Made by a program: the position numbers and the translations under genes. A stretch of 64,000 nucleotides of DNA. Origin: Amycolatopsis anabasis (GTDB lineage Bacteria; Actinomycetota; Actinomycetes; Mycobacteriales; Pseudonocardiaceae). The notes under the pieces are model-generated. The model did not search any database, was not told the DNA's origin, and worked only from the letters and a program-made list of their open reading frames with translations. Shown here piece after piece: positions 1 to 7,491 of this stretch (positions within the stretch are counted from its first letter, which is position 1; each line of letters starts with the position of its first letter). Location: contig NZ_VTHK01000043.1 in assembly GCF_009765355.1 (NCBI RefSeq), forward strand, positions 18,412 to 82,411, in the 5' to 3' direction.

Positions 1-92
1 TCACCTCGGCGGGCGTATACGACGTGATCTCGTCGCACTACGCTACGTTAGGCGGGTTCACGACGAGGACGACCCGCCCCTACGAGGTAACG

Positions 93-944
93 ATGCCCGA
101 TCAGGCCTCCAAATACTCCTCCCCCACCACCGTGCCGGTCGGCGTCGACCCCACCCGCGCGAGCATCGCCCGGGTCTACGACGCCGCGCTCGGTGGCAAG
201 GACAACTACGAAATCGACCGCCAAGTGCTCAAGCAGGTCGCCAAGGCCGCGCCGCAAGTCCGCGACCTCGCCGTCTCCAACCGCGAATTCCTCAAGCGCG
301 CCGTCCGCTTCCTCACCGAGCGAGCCGGGATCACGCAGTTCCTCGACTGCGGGTCCGGCCTGCCGACCGCGGAGAACACCCATCAGGTCGCGCAGCGGGT
401 GAACCCGGACGCCCGCGTGGTGTACGTGGACAACGACCCGGTCGTCATCGCCCACGGCCGCGCCCTGCTCGAGGACAACGACAAGAGCTTCTTCGTCGAC
501 GCCGACATCTTCCAGCCGTCGCAGGTCCTGGACGACGTGAAGGTGCGCACCTACATCGACTTCGACGAGCCGCTCGCGCTGCTGCACGTCGGCACCCTGC
601 ACCACTACACGGCCGACAACGGCGGCGACCTCATGCGCGAGTACGTCGACGGCATGCCGACGGGCTCCTTCGTGGTCATCGCCCACTTCTTCAACCCGGA
701 GACCCCGGAGCTGTCCGAGCTGGCCCGCAAGATGGAATACCACTTCATGCACAGCCCGATGAAGTCCGGCCGGTTCCGCACCCGCGAGGAGATCCTGGCC
801 CTGCTGCCGGGACTGGAACTGATCGCGCCGAACCCCGACAAGGGGCCCGGCCTCGAACTCTGCGACCAGTGGTGGCCGGACGGCCCGAAGGTCCTGAACG
901 ACGTCGAGAAGTGCATCGTCGGGGTGGTCGCCCGCAAACCGTGA
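93..944 (+). CDS. SAM-dependent methyltransferase, DUF574/Methyltransf_19 family
   Basis: Predicted 283-residue cytosolic methyltransferase of a family abundant in actinomycetes, whose substrates are mostly unknown. The SAM-binding motif I FLDCGSGLPT lies at about residues 83-92 and is followed by the acidic loop VVYVDNDP. The reading frame is open from base 24, but the ATG at 93 is preferred because GAGG lies six bases upstream and the domain begins shortly after it. The next gene starts 77 bases downstream on the same strand, so co-transcription is possible. The family call is confident; the substrate is unknown. Confidence 0.85.
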   Translation: MPDQASKYSSPTTVPVGVDPTRASIARVYDAALGGKDNYEIDRQVLKQVAKAAPQVRDLAVSNREFLKRAVRFLTERAGITQFLDCGSGLPTAENTHQVAQRVNPDARVVYVDNDPVVIAHGRALLEDNDKSFFVDADIFQPSQVLDDVKVRTYIDFDEPLALLHVGTLHHYTADNGGDLMREYVDGMPTGSFVVIAHFFNPETPELSELARKMEYHFMHSPMKSGRFRTREEILALLPGLELIAPNPDKGPGLELCDQWWPDGPKVLNDVEKCIVGVVARKP

Positions 945-1021
945 CGCCCTGTGAGCCGCCCCACGCGTTGTCACGCGTCGTCCCGCTCGCCGGTTCTCCA
1001 CACCGTCGAAGGGAGAACGTG

Positions 1022-2140
1022 ATGGCAACCAGGATCGTGGTTCTCGGCGCCGGGTATTCGGGGCTCATCGCCGCCAAGCTCGCGGCCAAGCGGACGAACG
1101 CGGCGGTGACCCTGGTCAACGCGGCCGACCGGTTCGTCGAGCGGGTGCGGCTGCACCAGCTCGCCAGCGGGCAAACCCCGCGGGACCTGCCACTCGCGGA
1201 CCTGCTCAAGGGCACCGGCGTCGATCTCGTCGTCGACCGCGTGACCGGGATCGACGCGGCGGAGCGGACCGTCCGGCTGGCCCGGGAGGCGCGCACCCTC
1301 GGGTACGACGTGCTGATCTACGCCCTGGGCAGTCAGGCCGATCTCGACCCGGTGCCCGGCGCGGCCGAGCACGCCTACGCCGTGGCGGGGGCCGAGGACG
1401 CGCTGCGGCTGCGGGACCGCGTCGCCGCGGGCGGGACCGTCGCCGTGGTCGGGGGCGGGCTGACCGGGATCGAAGCCGCCACCGAGCTGGCCGAGACGCA
1501 TCCGGAGCTGAAGGTGCGGCTGGTGACGAGCGGCCGGTTCGGCGAGGCGCTGTCCGAACGCGCGCGCCGCCACCTGGGCCGGGTCTTCCGGCGGCTGGGG
1601 ATCGAACTGCGCGACGGGGTCCGGGTCGCCGAGGTCCGCGCGGACGGCCTGGTGCTGACCGGCGGGGAGCACGTCGGCGCGGACACCGTCGTGTGGACCA
1701 CCGGCTTCCGGGTGCCGCCGGTGGCACGCGAGGCCGGCTTCGCCGTCGACGCCCGCGGCCGCATGATCGTGGACGAAACCCTGCGCTCGGTCTCGCATCC
1801 GGAGGTCTACGGGGTCGGCGACGCCGCGGCCGCCCGCCTGCCCGGCGGCGGCCAGGAACTGCGGATGGCGTGCGCGACCGGGCTGCCCGCCGCGGTGCGG
1901 GCGGCCGGTGCGCTCGCCGACCGCCTCGCCGGGCGCGAACCGAAGCCCCTGCGTTTCCGGTACCTCAACCAGTGCGTCAGCCTCGGGCGGCGGGACGGGC
2001 TGATCCAGTTCGTCCGCGCGGACGACAGCCCGGTCGAAGCCGTGCTCACCGGCCGCGTGGCGGCGTTCTACAAGGAGCTGATCGTGCGGAGCACGGTGCC
2101 GGCCCAGCGCCACCCGGTGGTGACCAAGGTGGTGTCCTGA
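1022..2140 (+). CDS. NAD(P)/FAD-dependent oxidoreductase, type II NADH dehydrogenase-like
   Basis: A 372-residue pyridine-nucleotide disulphide oxidoreductase-fold flavoprotein. The N-terminal FAD site is VVLGAGYSGL (from about residue 5) and a second dinucleotide site, VAVVGGGLTGIEAATELA, lies near residue 140. The C-terminal FAD contact GVGDAAAA is also visible. The ATG at 1022 follows GGGAGAACGTG, a good ribosome site. The family oxidises NADH with quinones or other acceptors. No membrane-anchoring helix is obvious, so either a peripheral NADH dehydrogenase or a soluble reductase fits. It may form a unit with the preceding methyltransferase. Confidence 0.8.
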   Translation: MATRIVVLGAGYSGLIAAKLAAKRTNAAVTLVNAADRFVERVRLHQLASGQTPRDLPLADLLKGTGVDLVVDRVTGIDAAERTVRLAREARTLGYDVLIYALGSQADLDPVPGAAEHAYAVAGAEDALRLRDRVAAGGTVAVVGGGLTGIEAATELAETHPELKVRLVTSGRFGEALSERARRHLGRVFRRLGIELRDGVRVAEVRADGLVLTGGEHVGADTVVWTTGFRVPPVAREAGFAVDARGRMIVDETLRSVSHPEVYGVGDAAAARLPGGGQELRMACATGLPAAVRAAGALADRLAGREPKPLRFRYLNQCVSLGRRDGLIQFVRADDSPVEAVLTGRVAAFYKELIVRSTVPAQRHPVVTKVVS

Positions 2141-2143
2141 CCG

Positions 2144-3052
2144 TCAGCGGTAGCCGGTCACGTCGGCGGGTTTGCCCGCGTCCTGGACTTCGACGAGGTA
2201 GCGCCAGGCGTCCGGCCGGCTCCCGTCGAGGTCGGTGAAGCCGTAGACCTTCGCGAGTTGCCCGCTGGACAGCGACTGCCCGGTCCAGCGGGCCACGTCG
2301 GGGTCACCGGCGAGCGCCGCGACGGCCCGGCCCACGTACGCCGGGGTTTCCGAGATGGCGAAATGCGGTGCGCGTGCGGTCGCGTCCCGCCAGTTCTCCT
2401 CGGTGACGCGATAGGCGTCGAGCATGGCCTCCGAACGCAGCCAGCCCGGGGTGAGGGAAACCGCCGTAGCCCGGTGCGGCCGCAGTTCGTGCGCCAACGC
2501 GGAGGCCATGCGGTTCACCGACGCCTTGGCCAGGTCATAGAAGAAGGACACCCGGTAGTTGGCCGCGTTGTACTCGTCGGTGCCATCGGTCACCTCGACG
2601 ACCAGTCCGCCCGGCGTCTCGATGAGCAGCGGGAGCGCGAAATGACTGGTGATGGCGTGGGTGTCCACGGCAAGGCGCAGGGTGTGCAACCCATTGTCCA
2701 AAGAGGACTCCCAGACCGGCTTGTCCCACTCGATCCGGGCGCCCCAGATGTCGTTCACCAGAACGTGCAGGCGGCCCTGTTCGGTCCGGATGCGCTCCAC
2801 CAGCGCCCGCACCTCCGCGGGCACGAGATGATCCGCCCGGACCGGGATCCCCCGCCCACCGGCTTCGTCGACCAGGGCCGCGGTCTCCTCGATGGTTTCC
2901 GGCCGGTTCATCTCCGAACGCAGCGACCCGCTCGTCCGGCCGGTGACGTAGACGGTCGCCCCGGCCGCGCCGAGCTGCACGGCTATTCCCCGGCCCGCGC
3001 CCCGCGTCGCCCCGGCGACCAGCGCGACCTTGCCCGCCAGCGGTCTTTCCAT
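2144..3052 (-). CDS. SDR-family oxidoreductase
   Basis: A 302-residue short-chain dehydrogenase. The cofactor motif GATRGAGRG is at about residues 13-21. The catalytic Tyr-Lys appears to be in the stretch YDLAKASVNRMA, where the usual YxxxK reads as YDLAK. The start codon overlaps the stop of the upstream MFS gene in TGATG, so the two are translationally coupled. The pair is divergent from a LysR regulator, suggesting a small inducible unit in which a substrate is exported or imported and reduced or oxidised. The substrate is unknown. Confidence 0.82.
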   Translation of the reverse strand: MERPLAGKVALVAGATRGAGRGIAVQLGAAGATVYVTGRTSGSLRSEMNRPETIEETAALVDEAGGRGIPVRADHLVPAEVRALVERIRTEQGRLHVLVNDIWGARIEWDKPVWESSLDNGLHTLRLAVDTHAITSHFALPLLIETPGGLVVEVTDGTDEYNAANYRVSFFYDLAKASVNRMASALAHELRPHRATAVSLTPGWLRSEAMLDAYRVTEENWRDATARAPHFAISETPAYVGRAVAALAGDPDVARWTGQSLSSGQLAKVYGFTDLDGSRPDAWRYLVEVQDAGKPADVTGYR

Positions 3053-4287
3053 CACGGGAGTGAACCACCTCGGCGCCGCCGGTTCAATCGGAGGATCGCG
3101 GCCAGGGCGGCGAGCGCCACCACGGCGACGACGACGGTGAACGCCATGGCGGCGGTGTGCAGGCCGACGAATGCGGCGGCGACGCCGACCAGGACGACGG
3201 GGACCGAGATGCCCAGGTAGGCGACCACGGTGAAGGCGGAAACCGTTTCGGCGCGCCGATCGGCCGGGCTGTGCTCGGTCACCGCGGTCATCCCGGCGCG
3301 GAAGCTGACGCCTTGCCCGATCCCGACCACGAACGTGGCGAGCACCAGCAGCACGGGCGAACCGGTGGTCAACGCGGTGCCGATCCCGGCGAGGCCGAGC
3401 ACCAGGACGAGGCAGCCGGCGGGCAGCGCGGTCCGCGCGGTCCGGCGCACCGAGGCCACCTGGCTCAGCGCCGACCCGGCGAACATCGAGAACACGACGG
3501 CACCGGCGAGCAGGTGACCGGACCGGGGCAGGAGGGTGGCGAGCAGACCGGGTTCGACGGCGGTGAGCAGCCCGAAGACGGCGAAGGCGGCGAAGACCGC
3601 GATCGCGGCAGGGATGAACACCGCCCGCGTCGGCTCGGGAACGGCCGGCCACCGCGGGCGGAGCGCGGCACGCAGCGGCGCCTTATCCCGGGGCGGCACG
3701 GTTTCCGGGACGCGCCACAGTCCGGCGACGGCGAGCGCCAGCAGGGCCAGGTGCACCAGGAACGGCAGCCGCAGCGGGGCCGGTGCGTGGTCGGCGAGCA
3801 GCCCGGCCAGCAGCGGACCGCAGCCCAGCCCCAGCATGTTGACCGCGGTGGCGGCCATGGTGGCCCGGGCCCGGTGCCGGGGCGCGGCCAGTTCGGCCAT
3901 CGCCACGGTGGCGGCGGCCGTGACCAGTCCGGCGGAGAACCCGGACACGATCCGGCCGAGGAACAGCACCGGCAGTCCGGCATCGGTCAGGAACACCAAC
4001 GAGCTGAGGGCCGAGGTCGCCAAAGCGGTCAGCAGCAGCGGACGGCGACCGAGCGCGTCGGAGGCCCGCCCGAACAGCAGCAGCATCGCCACCACACCGG
4101 CCGCGTAGACCGCGTAGATCACCGTGGTGAGCAGGCTGCCGAATCCGAATTGTTGCTGGTAGAGCTGATAAAGCGGGGTCGGCAGGGTGGTACCGGCCAT
4201 GGTCGCGGCGAACGCGTACGCCACGAGGCCGACCGCCAGGCCGGTGCGGCGGTGCTGGGCCTCGACCGGGAATAGTGCCGTGCTCAT
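3052..4287 (-). CDS. MFS transporter
   Basis: A 411-residue hydrophobic protein with about twelve membrane segments and the MFS motif-A-like loop FGRASDALGRRPLL between helices 2 and 3. It is the first gene of a two-gene unit with the SDR reductase, whose ATG overlaps its stop codon. It diverges from the LysR regulator at 4387. It resembles drug-efflux MFS proteins, but the substrate cannot be read from the sequence. Confidence 0.82.
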   Translation of the reverse strand: MSTALFPVEAQHRRTGLAVGLVAYAFAATMAGTTLPTPLYQLYQQQFGFGSLLTTVIYAVYAAGVVAMLLLFGRASDALGRRPLLLTALATSALSSLVFLTDAGLPVLFLGRIVSGFSAGLVTAAATVAMAELAAPRHRARATMAATAVNMLGLGCGPLLAGLLADHAPAPLRLPFLVHLALLALAVAGLWRVPETVPPRDKAPLRAALRPRWPAVPEPTRAVFIPAAIAVFAAFAVFGLLTAVEPGLLATLLPRSGHLLAGAVVFSMFAGSALSQVASVRRTARTALPAGCLVLVLGLAGIGTALTTGSPVLLVLATFVVGIGQGVSFRAGMTAVTEHSPADRRAETVSAFTVVAYLGISVPVVLVGVAAAFVGLHTAAMAFTVVVAVVALAALAAILRLNRRRRGGSLP

Positions 4288-4365
4288 CGTTCCTCCGTGT
4301 GGGTAACCGTCACCCGCAGTGTGTGCCGCGCGGAGTCATCGACGCCAACTCGTAATTCCGCAGGC

Positions 4366-4384
4366 AGTGATCGGTACCATCACT
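4366..4384. promoter_or_regulatory. Dyad in the MFS-LysR divergent intergenic region
   Basis: AGTGAT and ATCACT form perfect 6-base arms around a 7-base spacer, two bases before the LysR start codon. LysR regulators commonly bind such dyads in divergent promoters, so this is a candidate auto-regulatory site. The dyad occupies the place where a ribosome site would be, and no clear Shine-Dalgarno sequence precedes the LysR start. Binding is inferred only. Confidence 0.4.
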
Positions 4385-4386
4385 GA

Positions 4387-5304
4387 ATGGAGCTCCGCCA
4401 GCTCAGCCACTTCGTCGCGGTGGCCGAACACCGGCACTTCACCCGCGCCGCCGGGCAACTGCACCTGACCCAGTCGAGCCTGTCCGCCTCGATCCGATCG
4501 CTGGAGCGCGAACTCGGTGGCGAACTGTTCGTGCGCAGCACCCGGCGCGTCGAACTGACCGAGGCCGGCCGGGCGCTCCTGCCTTCGGCCCAGCGTGCCC
4601 TGGCCGCCGCGGAACAGGGCAGGGACGCGGTCGCCGGGGTGCACGGTGTGCTGCGCGGCCGGCTCACCATCGGCGCGATCCAGACGCTCGGCCTGGTGAA
4701 CCTTCCGGCGTTGCTCGCCCGCTACCACCGGCGCCACCCCGGGGTCTCGCTTCGGCTGCGCCACAGCAATGTCCGCTCCCTGGTCCACGAAACCCTGGCC
4801 GGAAAGGTGGATCTGGCCTTCGTCGACCGCCCGCTCGGCGATCAGGAGGACCGGGTGCGCGCGCACTCGCTCGGCGCCGAGAACCTGGTCCTCGCCGTGG
4901 CGGCGGACGATCCCCTGGCCCGCCGCGGCCGGGTGCGCCTGGCTGAACTCGCCGACCGCGACTTCGTGGAGTACCGCGCGGACTCGGCCCTGCGCGCCAG
5001 CATCGACGCCGTCTGCCGCGACGCGAACCTGCGGCGCCACATCTGCTGCGAAGTCGACACGATGCCCGTCCTGGTCGATCTGGTGGCGCACGGCCTGGGC
5101 GTCGCGCTGCTGCCGCCGATCGCCGTGCGCAACGCGGCCGACCGTGTCGCGACCCTGCCCACGGATCCCGCGATCCACCAGGAACTGCTCGTCGTCACCG
5201 CCGGGAACCGGGAGCCGAGCCAGGCCGCCACCGCCCTGCTCGACCTGCTGAAGGACCGTTCAGGGCGAGGACCAGCTCCGGTCGTCGCCCCAGACCGGGA
5301 ATGA
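4387..5304 (+). CDS. LysR-family transcriptional regulator
   Basis: A 305-residue regulator. The N-terminal winged HTH carries the family signature: MELRQLSHFVAVAEH, then the recognition helix LTQSSLSASIRSLE, then LFVRSTRRVELTEAG. A substrate-binding domain begins near residue 90. It is divergent from the MFS-SDR pair, which it probably controls. Its 3' end overlaps the convergent DUF3800-like gene by 45 bases. Confidence 0.88.
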   Translation: MELRQLSHFVAVAEHRHFTRAAGQLHLTQSSLSASIRSLERELGGELFVRSTRRVELTEAGRALLPSAQRALAAAEQGRDAVAGVHGVLRGRLTIGAIQTLGLVNLPALLARYHRRHPGVSLRLRHSNVRSLVHETLAGKVDLAFVDRPLGDQEDRVRAHSLGAENLVLAVAADDPLARRGRVRLAELADRDFVEYRADSALRASIDAVCRDANLRRHICCEVDTMPVLVDLVAHGLGVALLPPIAVRNAADRVATLPTDPAIHQELLVVTAGNREPSQAATALLDLLKDRSGRGPAPVVAPDRE

Positions 5305-6231
5305 ACCCACGTGGGGCCGCAGCAACGCGGTGAGTTCGGCGTCGCCCTGTCGCCTGAGTTCGTCCGAGGCGATCCGGCGCGCCACCCCGGCGAGGAAATC
5401 GGCGACCTGCACCCGGGGATCCGCGCGCGAATCGACGAACCTCAGGGCCGCCAGCCGACCGCCGAGGATCTCCCCGAGTTGCGCGACGCGGTCCGCGGTC
5501 AGCGCGGCCTGTTCGTCGTGGACCAGGGAAACCGGCCGGCCACCGGCACTCCAGTAGCCGACCGTTTCGACGATCGCGGGCATCAGCGGATCCAGCGCCG
5601 GAATCATCTTCGGCCGATCCAGCAGTTCCGCCCGAAGCGACTCGGCACGCGCTCGCGCCCGCCGGAACCGTTCCAGGATTTCGCGCACCCGGACCGGTGC
5701 ACCGGTGCGCAATTCGTCGACCAGCCGGAAGAACGAATCGGCGGGCGCGCCCCCGCCGCCCCGGTTCGCGGCCCGCACCAGACCGAGGAACGATTCCAGA
5801 AACGCCACCCACCGCTCCTGCCCGAACGCCCGCGGCCCCTCCCGGTACAGGGTGAGCGCCATGGCCCTGGCCGGTGGATCCTGGTGCCGGCCGATACTCG
5901 CCGAACAGGAAATCCCCGCGATCAGGAAGTCGATGGCCTTGCCGACGAGGAAGAAGGTTTTGTCGGTGAGATGAACCCGGGCCTTCCCGTGAATCGGCCC
6001 CGACATTCCCAGCAGCCATTCGAGGGTTGACCGGTTTTTCGCGCGCAGCAGGTGATTCGCCTTGTACTCCAAGGCGGGAGAACGGATCCGGTCTCGGATT
6101 TCCCGGACGCAGTCGGCCGCCGCTTCGCTGGTCAATCCGACGCTGGCATGCGTGAACACGTCGGTTTCCCCGCCGATGAGGTTCTCGCCCTCCGAACCGG
6201 ACTCGTCACAGGCAACCTCGTCGCCCCGCAT
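5260..6231 (-). CDS. DUF3800-like hypothetical protein
   Basis: A 323-residue protein. CDESGSEGENL near the N-terminus and DPRVQVADFLAGVARR near the C-terminus match the acidic DESG and D-x3-Q-x-ADF patterns of DUF3800 proteins, which are thought to have an RNase H-like fold. Function is not established; members are often found near mobile or defence genes. The start ATG follows CAGGATCGGGCGG. It converges on and overlaps the LysR gene by 45 bases. The upstream flank holds a broken ArsR fragment, so this may be an accessory insertion. The family assignment is by motif only. Confidence 0.6.
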   Translation of the reverse strand: MRGDEVACDESGSEGENLIGGETDVFTHASVGLTSEAAADCVREIRDRIRSPALEYKANHLLRAKNRSTLEWLLGMSGPIHGKARVHLTDKTFFLVGKAIDFLIAGISCSASIGRHQDPPARAMALTLYREGPRAFGQERWVAFLESFLGLVRAANRGGGGAPADSFFRLVDELRTGAPVRVREILERFRRARARAESLRAELLDRPKMIPALDPLMPAIVETVGYWSAGGRPVSLVHDEQAALTADRVAQLGEILGGRLAALRFVDSRADPRVQVADFLAGVARRIASDELRRQGDAELTALLRPHVGSFPVWGDDRSWSSP

Positions 6232-6301
6232 CCGCCCGATCCTGGCAGATCACCCCGCCGGGGTCGACTCACTTACCGGCCACCCGGGGTCCTCCCGGGT
6301 T

Positions 6302-6391
6302 GACGGGGCCGACCGGCTGAGCACCACCCTCGCCGATCCGACCCGCCGGGCGATCCTCGCCCGGCTGACCAGCGGCGAGGCGAAGGCTACG
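6302..6391 (+). pseudogene. Remnant of the N-terminus of an ArsR-type regulator
   Basis: About 30 codons encode LADPTRRAILARLTSGEA preceded by DRLSTT, the characteristic first helices of an ArsR/SmtB-type winged HTH regulator. The recognition helix and the rest of the protein are missing, and the frame then runs into unrelated sequence. No good start codon is present. It lies in the 242-base gap between the DUF3800-like gene and the LigD-type polymerase, and marks a deletion or rearrangement. Confidence 0.55.
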
Positions 6392-6473
6392 ACCCCGTCC
6401 CCGGTTCCGAGCGGAACTGTCCACCATGGCCTCGTGGTAGGCGCGGCGCCGATTCTCGGGCTACCTTTTCCGC

Positions 6474-7403
6474 ATGGCCAAGGACGGCGCGGTAGAACTC
6501 GAGGTCGGGCACCGCACGGTGCGGATCTCCAATCCGGACCGGGTGTACTTCCCGGCCCGCGGCGAGACGAAGCTCGATCTGGTCCGCTACTACCTGTCGG
6601 TCGGCGACGGCATCGTGCGCGCGCTCCGGGAGCGGCCGTGCATGCTGCACCGCTTTCCCTCGGGCGTGGCGGGCGAGAAGGTCCACCAGAAGCGGGTCCC
6701 GCACGGTGCTCCGCCCTGGCTGGAGACCGTGCGGGTGGACTTCCCGCGCTACCACCGGCACGCCTACGAACTGTGCGTCACCGAACTGGCGAGCGTGGTG
6801 TGGGCGGTGCAGATGTCCACGGTGGAGTTCCACCCGTGGAACTCCCGGCGAGCGGACACCGAACGCCCGGACGAATGGCGGATCGACCTCGACCCGATGC
6901 CGCGGTGCGGGTTCGACACGGTCCGCCGGGTGGCCCATGTCGTGCACGAAGTGCTCGACGAACTGGGCGTGGTCGGGTGGCCGAAGACCTCCGGCGGCAA
7001 CGGGATGCACGTCTACGTGCGGATCGAGCCCCGCTGGGAGTTCTCCGAGGTCCGCCGCGCCGCGCAGGCGTTCGCCCGCGAGGTGGAGCGCCGGGCGCCG
7101 GATGAGGTGACGACCACCTGGTGGCGGAAGGACCGCGACCCCACCATGCTGTTCGTCGACTACAACCAGAACGCCCGGGACCACACCATCGCGAGCGCCT
7201 ATTCGGTGCGCGGCGTACCGGAGGCGACCGTGTCGACCCCGATCACCTGGGACGAGATCGACGACGTCGAACCGCGCGAATGCACGATCGCCACCGTGCC
7301 GGACCGCTTCGCCGCCCTCGGCGATCTGCACGAGGGCATCGACGACACGGCGTACTCACTGGAAACCCTGCTCGAATGGGCCGACCGCGACGGCCTCGAC
7401 TAG
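6474..7403 (+). CDS. Stand-alone LigD-type primase-polymerase domain protein
   Basis: A 309-residue archaeo-eukaryotic primase-type polymerase of the LigD PolDom family. WRIDLDP supplies the metal-binding Asp-x-Asp, SGGNGMHVYV is the nucleotide-binding loop, and FVDYNQN carries the third acidic residue, followed by the family motif ARDHTIASAYSVR. PolDom proteins fill gaps or add ribonucleotides during non-homologous end joining. Here there is no fused ligase or nuclease domain and no ku gene in the window, so it would act with partners encoded elsewhere. The start is an ATG after a weak ribosome site. Confidence 0.85.
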   Translation: MAKDGAVELEVGHRTVRISNPDRVYFPARGETKLDLVRYYLSVGDGIVRALRERPCMLHRFPSGVAGEKVHQKRVPHGAPPWLETVRVDFPRYHRHAYELCVTELASVVWAVQMSTVEFHPWNSRRADTERPDEWRIDLDPMPRCGFDTVRRVAHVVHEVLDELGVVGWPKTSGGNGMHVYVRIEPRWEFSEVRRAAQAFAREVERRAPDEVTTTWWRKDRDPTMLFVDYNQNARDHTIASAYSVRGVPEATVSTPITWDEIDDVEPRECTIATVPDRFAALGDLHEGIDDTAYSLETLLEWADRDGLD

Positions 7404-7406
7404 GTC

Positions 7407-7478
7407 GCACTTTGTCGGCCAAGTGCGATAACGCGGCGACCGAGGTGGCCAAGGCCACGCACTTGGCCGACAAAGTGC
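7407..7478. terminator. Large perfect inverted repeat between convergent genes
   Basis: Two 21-base arms (7407-7427 and 7458-7478) are exact reverse complements around a 30-base spacer. They sit just after the LigD-type gene stop and just before the htpG stop on the other strand. The position suggests a bidirectional transcription terminator. The arms are unusually long and the loop unusually wide for a simple terminator, so a mobile-element footprint is an alternative. Confidence 0.55.
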
Positions 7479-7491
7479 ACGAGTACCGGGG

